Shown: in pieces, positions 1-6,879 of the stretch | Layout: the number at the start of each line of letters is the position of its first letter | Position numbering within the stretch: position 1 is the stretch's first letter | NCBI GenBank assembly: GCA_015061245.1 | Contig: SUWY01000019.1 | Coordinates: 1-41,855 of the forward strand | Length of the DNA stretch: 41,855 nt | Reading direction: 5' to 3' | From: Bacteroidales bacterium | GTDB taxonomy: Bacteria > Bacteroidota > Bacteroidia > Bacteroidales > Marinifilaceae | Translations under genes and position numbers: made by a program | The notes under the pieces: generated by a model | What the model was told of the DNA's origin: nothing | The model's input: only the letters and a program-made list of their open reading frames with translations | Databases searched by the model: none

Positions 1-2
1 AT

Positions 3-1076
3 GGTAAAAATATGTACGAGGATTACGTAACAATCACCGAAGCCGACTCAATTCGTGGACGCGGAAACTCAACATGGAATTGGTACGACAAAAAACCATA
101 TAGAATCAAATTGGACAAAAAGGGCTCTTTGTTAGGGCTAAATAGAGGAAAGAGTTTTGTGTTGTTGGCTAACTATCGTGATCCAAGTAACATGATGAAT
201 GCTGTTGCATTTGATATGGCTCGTTACATGGAGATGCCATACACTAACAACTACCGCTTTGTTGAAGTGTACCTTAACGACGAGTATATTGGTCTATACC
301 TGTTGACCGAACAGATACAACAAGGAGGTGAACGAGTTGATGTTGAAAAGCAAGGTGGATTACTCTTAAATATAGATTGTAGTGATGGACCTGTATGGAA
401 TCCGGAGGGTACCGATAACTTTTATTCAGAGCTCTTTTTTTCTAATTATTCAAATACAAATCTTCCGGTGGGTATCAAGCATCCGGAGAATCCTACGCAG
501 TCTCAAATAGCGGATATTCGCTCACAATTTGGAGAATTGGAGCGTACAATTTATGATCTTGATTATGATAGGTTTAAAGAGATTATGGATGTTGAGTCGT
601 ATATGGGATTCTTTATCATACAAGAGATGACACGTAATGTTGAGTTGTATGGCCCTCATAGTATGTATATACACCGTTATGCAGATGGGGTATGGGCAAT
701 GGGTCCTGTTTGGGATTTTGATGGAGGTTTCGCTTATGATTGGGGTGAAAAACATGGCTATTTTGGTGATCAGAGTTGGTTGTGTGGAGAAAAACCGGGT
801 CAAGCAATTGATGGTGGTACAGATTTCTTTGACAGAATGTTTGCAAATGAGGAGTATAAGGCAGATTTTAAAAAGTATTGGAAAAAAGTATCTCCGGGGA
901 TGTATCAATATGCTATGCAGCGAATGTATGATAATTTAATGCACGCAGAAAAGGCAATGGAGAGAGATGCCAAACGGTGGCCTATCATAAAATCTTTTAA
1001 AACTTCAATAGCTCAATTGAGGGTTTGGTTAAGCCATAGAGTAAATTCATACGAGGTGGTAGTTAATAACATGTAA
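3..1076 (+). CDS. CotH kinase family protein, 5'-truncated by the window edge
   Basis: The reading frame is open from base 3, and the first internal ATG is at 12, so the true start most likely lies outside the window. The visible 354 residues begin inside the CotH domain: the family's hallmark RGRGNSTW lies near residue 15, followed by KKPYRIKLDKK and later a VWDFDGGF motif near residue 235. CotH proteins are atypical kinase-fold proteins; the Bacillus spore coat member phosphorylates coat proteins. Bacteroidales members are usually exported and often carry extra N-terminal domains, which would be lost here. The substrate cannot be inferred. The next gene lies 55 bp downstream on the same strand. 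The family call is firm; the role is unknown. Confidence 0.85.
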   Translation, partial: GKNMYEDYVTITEADSIRGRGNSTWNWYDKKPYRIKLDKKGSLLGLNRGKSFVLLANYRDPSNMMNAVAFDMARYMEMPYTNNYRFVEVYLNDEYIGLYLLTEQIQQGGERVDVEKQGGLLLNIDCSDGPVWNPEGTDNFYSELFFSNYSNTNLPVGIKHPENPTQSQIADIRSQFGELERTIYDLDYDRFKEIMDVESYMGFFIIQEMTRNVELYGPHSMYIHRYADGVWAMGPVWDFDGGFAYDWGEKHGYFGDQSWLCGEKPGQAIDGGTDFFDRMFANEEYKADFKKYWKKVSPGMYQYAMQRMYDNLMHAEKAMERDAKRWPIIKSFKTSIAQLRVWLSHRVNSYEVVVNNM

Positions 1077-1131
1077 GGTACGAACCTATTTTAAAAATTT
1101 TCGTATCTGTTAAAAACTAACTACTAATTGT

Positions 1132-1617
1132 ATGGGACTATTTTCAGGTAAGACTCCGAATGTAAAGACGGAGTGTAGTTTAAAGCGTTTTGATTTAAAG
1201 CGTTACATGGGGCATTGGTACGAGATTGCCCGTTTTGATAATTGGTTTGAACGAGGCCTCGCCCAAACAACAGCAACCTATACTATTCAACCCGATGGCA
1301 AAATTAAGGTAGTGAATACCGGTCGCACAGAGGGAGGTAAGTGGAAACATAGTACAGGCAAGGCTCGCTTTGTTGATCCTATGGGGTGTCCGGGCGAGTT
1401 GGAGGTAAGTTTCTTCGGACCGTTCTACTCTACCTATAATGTAATTGATTTGGGAAAGGAGTATGAGTATGCGGTGGTTGCAGGCAAGAACAAAAAGTAT
1501 TTGTGGATTCTGAGCCGCGATGCAAAGATGTCGCGTGAAAAATTAACCCCCATCCTGCATAAATTGCGAGAGTGGGGGTATGACTTGACCAAATTGAAAT
1601 TTGTAGATCAAGGTTAA
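1132..1617 (+). CDS. Lipocalin family protein (Blc-like)
   Basis: This 161-residue protein carries the lipocalin signature near its N-terminus: GHWYEIARF, with the conserved Gly27, Trp29 and Tyr30. The length fits a single eight-strand barrel like bacterial Blc, which binds hydrophobic ligands such as lysophospholipids. Unlike E. coli Blc there is no signal peptide or lipobox, so it is probably cytoplasmic or exported by an unrecognised route. The C-terminal RDAKMSREKLTPILHKLRE segment matches the helix that follows the barrel in Blc-type lipocalins. It ends one base before the stop of the convergent hydrolase gene, leaving no room for a separate terminator. The ligand is unknown. Confidence 0.9.
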   Translation: MGLFSGKTPNVKTECSLKRFDLKRYMGHWYEIARFDNWFERGLAQTTATYTIQPDGKIKVVNTGRTEGGKWKHSTGKARFVDPMGCPGELEVSFFGPFYSTYNVIDLGKEYEYAVVAGKNKKYLWILSRDAKMSREKLTPILHKLREWGYDLTKLKFVDQG

Positions 1618-1618
1618 T

Positions 1619-2440
1619 CTACTTGGCATTGGCTCTGCGTGCCATTTGGCGAATGTAGTTGGCTGCGTAGATACAGGCAGGAGGCCACACAGTGTCGTGG
1701 TTGAAACCCTGTAACTCAAATAGCTTTACTCCTTTGTTGCCAACATTGCGTAGAACCGACTCCAATAGAACATTCTCTTCCCAGCGATTTGCCAACTCGG
1801 TGTTTCTGTCTCCAGTGAAAAGGATGATAGGTGGAGTGTCAGGGCGTACGTGATATAATGCGGCATATTCGTCAATGATTGGAATAGTTGTACTTAACCC
1901 TTTTTCACGGCGAATGGTGTTATGGGTAACGCCTTGTCCGCTGATAGGGAAGTAGGCTGCAACGCTGTCAGAGTCAATGCCATGCTTTGCCAAATATCTC
2001 TTATCAAGAGCAACCATTAGCGAGAGATATGCACCGGCAGAGTGCCCAACCACATAGATTTGCTTGTCGCTACCTCCATATTTGCCAATGGTTTTGAATA
2101 CCCATGCAATTGCCTCGGCTGCATCCTCAATGTATGCCGGATGTGTTGCCTTGGGACTTAAACGGTAATTTACCGCTGCAATGGCAATACCTTTGTTTTT
2201 AAACTCGTTCAAAAGAGCCTTGCTTCCTGCAGTCAAACCTCCTCCGTGGAACCATACAACTGTAGGGAAATTCTCCACATTCTCGGGATAGTAAAGATCC
2301 AATTTACAACGTTCGTTCTTGTAACTGTCATTGCTCTTTTCAAGCAGATACGAAACGTTCTCGATGGTTTTGTAGGTTGTCTGTGCATAAACCCCTGCAC
2401 AAATCAACAGCGCCGTAGCAATTAAGAGTAGTTTTTTCAT
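1619..2440 (-). CDS. Secreted alpha/beta hydrolase, BD-FAE/esterase-lipase type
   Basis: From the ATG at 2440 the protein is 273 residues and begins with a clean signal peptide, MKKLLLIATALLICAGVYAQ. A longer in-frame start at 2494 would bury this signal, so I reject it. The hormone-sensitive-lipase-like features are present: HGGG oxyanion loop at 65-68, nucleophile Ser134 in GHSAG, Asp211 in FTGDRN and His248 in GFNHDT. Similar Bacteroidales enzymes deacylate esters of xylan or other glycans in the periplasm, but no carbohydrate operon surrounds this one. A plausible promoter on the minus strand has a TTG at 2488-2490 and a one-mismatch -7 box (CATATTTG) at 2460-2467, 20 bp apart. Confidence 0.88.
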   Translation of the reverse strand: MKKLLLIATALLICAGVYAQTTYKTIENVSYLLEKSNDSYKNERCKLDLYYPENVENFPTVVWFHGGGLTAGSKALLNEFKNKGIAIAAVNYRLSPKATHPAYIEDAAEAIAWVFKTIGKYGGSDKQIYVVGHSAGAYLSLMVALDKRYLAKHGIDSDSVAAYFPISGQGVTHNTIRREKGLSTTIPIIDEYAALYHVRPDTPPIILFTGDRNTELANRWEENVLLESVLRNVGNKGVKLFELQGFNHDTVWPPACIYAANYIRQMARRANAK

Positions 2441-2622
2441 AGTTGTGTGTTTGTTTCTGCAAATATGGTATTTAAATTCCACATTGCCAAACAATTCACT
2501 TATGAATATTAAACCATATAAATGTTCATTTTTAATACGGATAAGTGAAATTGCAGGAGATAAAGATTAGGCATTTAGTAACTAAGAGTGAGATGTATCG
2601 TAGGTATATACAACATAAATAG

Positions 2623-2652
2623 TTGTATGTTAAACAAATTTGTTTAACTTTG
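2623..2652 (+). promoter_or_regulatory. Promoter and 20-bp palindromic operator of the mntA-hepT pair
   Basis: A Bacteroidota promoter is visible: TTG at 2623-2625, a 19-bp spacer, and TAACTTTG at 2645-2652. A perfect 20-bp palindrome (GTTAAACAAA/TTTGTTTAAC, 2629-2648) fills the spacer and overlaps the first half of the -7 box. A dimeric repressor bound there would block RNA polymerase. Autoregulation by the toxin-antitoxin products is inferred. Confidence 0.75.
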
Positions 2653-2672
2653 TGATGAAAATAGTTTGCTGT

Positions 2673-2972
2673 ATGAAACTGATAGAGAATAATATCCAAA
2701 AGATTATTGCTTTGTGTCAGAGACATAAGGTAAATAAGTTGTTTGTCTTCGGCTCGATATTGACAAACAGGTTTAATGATCAGAGTGACGTTGACCTTGT
2801 TGTCGATTTTGATAATGTCGATTTAGAGGATTATGCAGATAACTATTTCGACTTAAAAGCAGGGTTAGAGGAACTATTAAATCGTAGTGTTGATTTGTTA
2901 GAGAACAAAGCAATCCGTAATCCCATATTGCGTAAGAATATTGACAATTCAAAACAGCTGATATATGGATGA
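2673..2972 (+). CDS. mntA: MntA-type nucleotidyltransferase antitoxin
   Basis: A 99-residue minimal nucleotidyltransferase. It has the exact MntA active-site pattern GSX10DXD: Gly27-Ser28, then Asp39 and Asp41 in SDVDLVVDF. Characterised MntA antitoxins transfer AMP to a tyrosine of the HepT RNase and thereby silence it. I chose the ATG at 2673. Upstream in-frame ATGs exist at 2640 and 2655, but 2640 lies inside the palindromic operator and 2655 lies only 3 bp after the -7 box, at or before the expected transcription start. The gene overlaps hepT by 8 bp, indicating translational coupling. Confidence 0.92.
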   Translation: MKLIENNIQKIIALCQRHKVNKLFVFGSILTNRFNDQSDVDLVVDFDNVDLEDYADNYFDLKAGLEELLNRSVDLLENKAIRNPILRKNIDNSKQLIYG

Positions 2973-3309
2973 ATATATTGAGAAACATTTAGTTGATATA
3001 TTGAGCGCTACTCTTGAGGTTGAAAGTTTCTTTGTTGGTTCTCCAAAACGGTTTCAAGATTTTCAGCATGATATGCTTAGACAAAGGGCTGTAGAGCGTA
3101 ATGTTGAGATAATGGGCGAGGCCATAAATAGAATCCTTAAAGTAAACCCTGACTTTCAGTTGCCTAATGCGAAAGCTATAATTAATACCAGAAATAGGGT
3201 GATACACGGATATGATAGTGTTACTACCGAATTTCTATGGAGTCTTATAATCAAGCATATCCCGGCATTAAAGTGCGATGTAGAAAAAATTCTAAAGCAA
3301 GGTAAATAA
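2965..3309 (+). CDS. hepT: HepT-type (DUF86) RNase toxin
   Basis: A 114-residue all-helical HEPN-family protein. It contains the HepT catalytic and modification motif RX4HXY, seen as RNRVIHGY with Arg76, His81 and Tyr83. In studied pairs Arg and His form the RNase site of the HEPN dimer and the Tyr is adenylylated by MntA. The start overlaps mntA by 8 bp. The 3' end overlaps the convergent two-TM gene by 18 bp, so the two transcripts would be antisense at their ends. All motif residues are intact, so the toxin is expected to be functional; its RNA target is unknown. Confidence 0.92.
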   Translation: MDEYIEKHLVDILSATLEVESFFVGSPKRFQDFQHDMLRQRAVERNVEIMGEAINRILKVNPDFQLPNAKAIINTRNRVIHGYDSVTTEFLWSLIIKHIPALKCDVEKILKQGK

Positions 3310-3714
3310 GAAACTATTCCATAAATATATAATTTCAATGCTCAGCTCCTGCAATTTGGATTCTGCGATGTAATAGCGATGATATATATCATGTTCTTTA
3401 TTTAGCCAACTAACTATCTTGCTAGTTATCTCTTCGTTGTAATTACTTTCTTTTGCAATTCTTGTATCATATTTGCGAGTTAATAATGATTCTAGATATA
3501 AACAATAAGAAACGCCTATAACAATACTCAATATAAAACCTAGAATTACAAGATCCCACCGTATACCCATTATTATCATCACTACCGGTATTACCATTGT
3601 TACTAGTATGCGTGAGATCCTTTTATGCCAGTCAAATAAATAATCTCTGTAATTTAAGTAATAATTTGCTCTCTCAACAAAAGAATATATCGATTTGTAT
3701 TCTTCAGTTTTCAT
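3292..3714 (-). CDS. Two-TM protein, SLATT-like topology
   Basis: This 140-residue protein is not firmly assigned. It has an N-terminal amphipathic segment rich in Tyr and Arg (1-35), two adjacent hydrophobic helices (about 36-54 and 55-73) separated by a tight turn, and a charged C-terminal cytoplasmic part. That arrangement resembles SLATT domains, two-TM effectors of nucleotide-sensing defence systems, but I cannot confirm homology by eye. It is the last gene of a three-gene minus-strand cassette, 48 bp after the zinc-ribbon gene. Its stop lies inside the convergent hepT gene. A plain membrane anchor for its two neighbours is an alternative role. Confidence 0.6.
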   Translation of the reverse strand: MKTEEYKSIYSFVERANYYLNYRDYLFDWHKRISRILVTMVIPVVMIIMGIRWDLVILGFILSIVIGVSYCLYLESLLTRKYDTRIAKESNYNEEITSKIVSWLNKEHDIYHRYYIAESKLQELSIEIIYLWNSFLFTLL

Positions 3715-3762
3715 AATCTTCTCTATTTGCTCATGTTCTTTTCTTTTTATCTCATTTTCTAA

Positions 3763-4041
3763 TTATTGCCTTTGCTGTTTATAGTATGCTTTTCTATTTG
3801 TACCACACAGGCTGCAAGCAGGATATTGTGAAGAATATTCTACTCCGCATTGTGGACATTTAACATATAGTGCTATGCTGCAATAAGGACAAAATATGGA
3901 ATATGCGGGGATTGATTCTCTGCATTTATAACAAACCATCATTCGACGTTGTGTCGTCGTAGGTGTAATATCATTGTCTGGAGTTACAGAGTTTTCCCAT
4001 ACCGCCTGCTCTGAAACTTTATCGTTAATATTTTGGGGCAT
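3763..4041 (-). CDS. Small double zinc-ribbon protein
   Basis: A 92-residue protein with two back-to-back four-cysteine ribbons: Cys37/Cys40 with Cys51/Cys54, and Cys62/Cys65 with Cys76/Cys79, all in CxxC knuckles. The first 30 residues are polar and probably disordered, and the tail is basic. Such ribbons bind zinc and mediate protein or nucleic-acid contacts; no catalytic domain is present. It lies 5 bp after the J-domain-like gene, so the two are almost certainly co-transcribed. The ribbon may serve as a client-binding module for the J-like protein, recalling the zinc-finger region of full DnaJ, but that is speculation. Confidence 0.75.
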   Translation of the reverse strand: MPQNINDKVSEQAVWENSVTPDNDITPTTTQRRMMVCYKCRESIPAYSIFCPYCSIALYVKCPQCGVEYSSQYPACSLCGTNRKAYYKQQRQ

Positions 4042-4046
4042 ATATA

Positions 4047-4427
4047 CTAATTATTTTTGTTAATAGGTAACTCGTTATATATTCGTTCTTTTAAAAATAT
4101 CAGAGTATTGTAATTACCTTTATTCTGATTTACTAGTTGAGATAATTCATTTGCCCTTTCTTTATCTCTCTCATCTTTAAATCTATCAGGATGACAAATC
4201 GTTTTTAATTCATCATATAAACGTTTAGCTAATAAAGAACTTGACACTACATTGCTAAAATCAATATCTTCATTTAAAATGCTATCTCTTATTTTGTCTC
4301 TTTTAGATTTTCCAAATAGGATATTAAAGAATCTTTTCATTTTGTAGTTTAATTTGAGATCATTAATCAATCTATCCCTAGCAGATAAATCTCTAAACCA
4401 ATTAATTATCCGATTCCAGAATGCCAT
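4047..4427 (-). CDS. J-domain-like protein with HPD motif
   Basis: A 126-residue protein whose C-terminal half resembles a J domain. A helix (LAKRLYDELKTI) leads into His79-Pro80-Asp81, the loop that stimulates Hsp70 ATPase, followed by a charged helix. The N-terminal 40 residues are basic and contain two amphipathic, tryptophan-bearing segments (FWNRIINWF) that could contact a membrane. No Gly/Phe region or DnaJ C-terminal domain is present. It opens a three-gene cassette with the zinc ribbon and the two-TM protein. It likely recruits DnaK to a membrane-linked client, which is inference from the motif and the neighbours. I see no clear TAnnTTTG promoter upstream. Confidence 0.72.
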   Translation of the reverse strand: MAFWNRIINWFRDLSARDRLINDLKLNYKMKRFFNILFGKSKRDKIRDSILNEDIDFSNVVSSSLLAKRLYDELKTICHPDRFKDERDKERANELSQLVNQNKGNYNTLIFLKERIYNELPINKNN

Positions 4428-4490
4428 GGATGCATAAATCTTTCAAGAGAGCCCAACCAATTCCCGGAGGTAGGCGGTTTTAAATAAGAA

Positions 4491-4568
4491 AGGCGTGGGA
4501 ACTTTAACTTATTATCTCATTGAGGCTCTGGACTGCCAAACCGTAAATAATAAGCAAAGCCCACGCCT
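4491..4568 (+). repeat. Stem-loop 1 of an inverted pair with a conserved loop
   Basis: The closing stem AGGCGTGGG/CCCACGCCT is 9 bp (4491-4499 with 4560-4568). It continues as CTTT/AAAG and CTTATTAT/ATAATAAG, around a 31-nt apical loop at 4516-4546. The loop holds three blocks, CTCATTG, CTGGAC and ACCGTAA, that recur in stem-loop 2 on the other strand. It may act as folded RNA or as a single-stranded DNA hairpin; the function is unknown. Confidence 0.75.
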
Positions 4569-4612
4569 AATGATATAATATACCCATTGGGAAGTATATA
4601 CCAAAGACGTGA

Positions 4613-4682
4613 GCGTCTATTGCCAATTATCCTTACGGTTAGAATTGTCCAGATTCCAATGAGGGATAATATTGCTAAACGC
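4613..4682 (-). repeat. Stem-loop 2 of the inverted pair
   Basis: This is a looser stem: GCGT/ACGC at the base, TA/TA and GC/GC steps with internal loops, and a 7-bp top ATTATCC/GGATAAT. It encloses a 31-nt loop at 4633-4663. Read on the minus strand the loop carries CTCATTG, CTGGAC and ACCGTAA in the same order as stem-loop 1, with diverged bases between the blocks. The stems differ in sequence while the loop blocks are kept. Confidence 0.72.
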
Positions 4683-4846
4683 CCTTTAATCAATATGTGA
4701 TGTTCTTATGAACAATGCAAATGTAATTATATTATTTGAGATTAGCAATTTTAAAATTTTCATTTTGGTTTATGTTGTATGGAATGGAGTAATTTATAAT
4801 ATGATTTATTCAAAAAACTAGCGTAAGGCGATTAGTATTCAAGGAA

Positions 4847-4910
4847 AATTTGCCGTAACAAAATTGCTGTTTGAGCTGCGAAGCAGCGAGTTCTATTTTG
4901 TAGGCAAATT
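4847..4910. repeat. Long 64-nt hairpin
   Basis: AATTTGCC at 4847-4854 pairs with GGCAAATT at 4903-4910. An inner arm TAACAAAAT/ATTTTGTA follows with one bulge, and the centre forms CTGC-GAA-GCAG. There is no T-tract on either side that would make it a standard terminator. It lies outside the terminator of the GGGtGRT operon. It could be a small structured RNA or a REP-like element. Confidence 0.55.
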
Positions 4911-4983
4911 GACGTAGATATACTTGAGCCGTGAGCGTCATTTTAGAATAAATCATATTATAAATTATCTATCAAGGAGTGAT

Positions 4984-5023
4984 AAAAAACAAAGAGAGCC
5001 TCCCAATCAAGGAAAGCTCTCTT
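4984..5023 (-). terminator. Terminator of the NifU-like/GGGtGRT operon
   Basis: On the minus strand the stem AAGAGAGC/GCTCTCTT (5016-5023 with 4992-4999) is followed by a T-rich run (complement of 4984-4991). It begins 23 bp after the GGGtGRT stop codon. Confidence 0.8.
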
Positions 5024-5045
5024 CAAGTTATTTGAAATCAGTAAA

Positions 5046-6056
5046 TTACTTATTCAAAGCTGTAGCAACGTCAACAGCACAAGCTACTGTACATCCTACC
5101 ATTGGGTTGTTACCGATACCCAAGAATCCCATCATCTCTACGTGAGCAGGAACTGATGAAGATCCGGCGAACTGAGCATCACTGTGCATACGACCCATTG
5201 TATCGGTCATACCGTAAGAAGCTGGTCCTGCAGCCATGTTATCCGGGTGCAATGTACGACCTGTACCACCACCTGAAGCTACAGAGAAGTATGGCTGACC
5301 TGCCAATACACGCTCCTTCTTATATGTTCCTGCAACTGGGTGCTGGAAACGAGTTGGGTTGGTTGAGTTACCTGTGATAGATACATCAACACCCTCGTGC
5401 CACATGATAGCAACACCCTCGCGAACATCGTTAGCTCCGTAACATTTAACCTTTGCACGAGGTCCGTTTGAATATGGCTTCTCGTTAACAACTTTCAACT
5501 CACCTGTGAAGTAGTCAAACTCGGTCTGAACGTATGTAAATCCGTTGATACGTGAAATAATCTGAGCTGCATCCTTACCCAATCCGTTCAAGATAACGCG
5601 CAATGGCTCCTGACGAACCTTGTCAGCCTTAGCTGCAATCTTAATAGCTCCCTCAGCAGCAGCGAATGACTCGTGTCCTGCCAAGAATGCGAAACACTTT
5701 GTCTCCTCGCGAAGCAACATAGCTGCCAAGTTTCCGTGTCCAATACCTACCTTACGATCATCAGCAACAGAACCTGGAATACAGAATGCCTGCAAACCAA
5801 TTCCGATAGCCTCAGCAGCGTCAGCAGCTACTTTACAGCCTTTCTTAATAGCAATTGCACAACCTACAACGTAAGCCCACTTTGCGTTCTCGAAGCAAAT
5901 TGGCTGAGTCTCCTCACATGCCTTGTAAGGATCCAATCCGTACTCCTCGCAAATAGCGTTTGCCTCTTCAATATCTTTAATACCGTTCTCGTTCAATGCA
6001 GCAAGAATCTGCTTAATACGACGGTCCTGACTCTCAAATTTTACCTCTCTAATCAT
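5046..6056 (-). CDS. GGGtGRT protein
   Basis: A 336-residue cytoplasmic protein named after its own motif, seen here as GGGTGRT at 262-268 within SVASGGGTGRTLHPDNM. The chain is rich in glycine, alanine and cysteine and contains further conserved stretches such as AFLAGHESFAAAEG and the C-terminal GIGNNPMVGCTVACAV. It has no signal peptide. The family has no established biochemical function to my knowledge. It is regularly encoded next to a dedicated NifU-like scaffold, as here: that gene lies 11 bp upstream on the same strand. A role in handling or using an iron-sulfur cluster is therefore inferred. A terminator follows the stop directly. Confidence 0.9.
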   Translation of the reverse strand: MIREVKFESQDRRIKQILAALNENGIKDIEEANAICEEYGLDPYKACEETQPICFENAKWAYVVGCAIAIKKGCKVAADAAEAIGIGLQAFCIPGSVADDRKVGIGHGNLAAMLLREETKCFAFLAGHESFAAAEGAIKIAAKADKVRQEPLRVILNGLGKDAAQIISRINGFTYVQTEFDYFTGELKVVNEKPYSNGPRAKVKCYGANDVREGVAIMWHEGVDVSITGNSTNPTRFQHPVAGTYKKERVLAGQPYFSVASGGGTGRTLHPDNMAAGPASYGMTDTMGRMHSDAQFAGSSSVPAHVEMMGFLGIGNNPMVGCTVACAVDVATALNK

Positions 6057-6067
6057 GATCTTTAGAT

Positions 6068-6760
6068 TTAGTCGTTACGTGGATCAATATATTTAGCAGC
6101 ATCTGCAAATCTTCCGTAAGAACCCTTAGCACCCTCAAGAGCAGCCTCTGGAGTTGCACCCTTCTTAAGTGCATCAGTGAACTTACCAAGGTTCAAGAAC
6201 TCATATCCGATAACCTCGTTCTCCTCGTCCAATGCCATACGAGTTACATAACCCTCAGCCATCTCCAAGTAACGAGTTCCTTTAGCCTTTGTTCCGTACA
6301 TTGTACCAACCTGGCTACGAAGACCCTTACCCAAGTCCTCCAAACCTGCACCGATTACCAATCCGCCCTCAGAGAAAGCACTCTGTGTACGTCCGTAAAC
6401 AATCTGCAAGAACAACTCACGCATAGCTGTGTTGATAGCGTCGCATACCAAGTCTGTGTTCAAAGCCTCAAGGATTGTCTTTCCAGGAAGAATCTCCGAT
6501 GCCATAGCAGCAGAGTGAGTCATACCTGAACATCCGATAGTCTCAACCAAAGCCTCCTCGATAACTCCCTCTTTTACGTTAAGAGTAAGTTTACAAGCAC
6601 CCTGCTGTGGTGCACACCATCCAATACCGTGAGTCAATCCAGAGATATCTTTAATCTCTTGTGCTTTTACCCACTTTCCCTCCTCAGGAATTGGAGCTGG
6701 ACCGTGGTTAGCTCCCTTCTTTACAACACACATGTGTTGAACTTCATGTGAATAAACCAT
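6068..6760 (-). CDS. NifU-like iron-sulfur assembly scaffold paired with GGGtGRT protein
   Basis: A 230-residue protein related to the NifU/IscU scaffold fold but longer than IscU (about 130 residues). Candidate ligands are Cys11, Cys49 and Cys56 in WCAPQQGAC, and Cys77 in GCSGMTH, the last matching the conserved IscU-type GCSG region. The C-terminal third is an added segment ending in a helix-rich tail. It is the first gene of a two-gene operon with the GGGtGRT gene 11 bp downstream. A minus-strand -7 box TATCTTTG (complement of 6825-6832) lies upstream, divergent from the GHL10 promoter. The pairing suggests a specialised scaffold for one client. Confidence 0.87.
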   Translation of the reverse strand: MVYSHEVQHMCVVKKGANHGPAPIPEEGKWVKAQEIKDISGLTHGIGWCAPQQGACKLTLNVKEGVIEEALVETIGCSGMTHSAAMASEILPGKTILEALNTDLVCDAINTAMRELFLQIVYGRTQSAFSEGGLVIGAGLEDLGKGLRSQVGTMYGTKAKGTRYLEMAEGYVTRMALDEENEVIGYEFLNLGKFTDALKKGATPEAALEGAKGSYGRFADAAKYIDPRND

Positions 6761-6824
6761 ATTCTTTTTCGCTTTTAGTGAATTAATAATATCCTAAAAT
6801 TGTAGATTAACAGAGTTAATCACG

Positions 6825-6851
6825 CAAAGATAACTATTTTCATTAATTTTG
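6825..6851. promoter_or_regulatory. Divergent -7 boxes for the NifU-like and GHL10 genes
   Basis: TATCTTTG on the minus strand (complement of 6825-6832) faces the NifU-like gene, and TAATTTTG on the plus strand (6844-6851) precedes the GHL10 gene by 28 bp. Neither has a clear TTG at the expected distance, so these are -7-only calls. Confidence 0.5.
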
Positions 6852-6879
6852 TGCACCGAAAAAATGAAAATTTGTAGTT

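Larger units (their letters stand above)
4428..5045. other. 618-bp gene-free region with structured repeats
   Basis: No credible coding sequence is present. The stretch contains two stem-loops in inverted orientation with a shared 31-nt loop (4491-4568 and 4613-4682), a long hairpin (4847-4910), a 10-bp direct repeat CGTGAGCGTC (4608-4617 and 4930-4939) and a terminator (4984-5023) of the GGGtGRT operon. The remainder, 4683-4846, is AT-rich and shows nothing recognisable. Confidence 0.8.

Noticed and set aside
522-939. Overlapping open frames inside the CotH gene (minus 522-908, minus 616-846, plus 637-939)
   Set aside because: They show no domain or conserved composition and are frame shadows of the CotH gene.
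2441-2494. Longer start for the alpha/beta hydrolase
   Set aside because: It would hide the signal peptide and cover the likely promoter.
4491-4682. A CRISPR array or an integron attC site
   Set aside because: There are only two copies, in opposite orientation and with differing stems, no regular spacers, and no cas or integrase gene nearby; attC core boxes are not recognisable.
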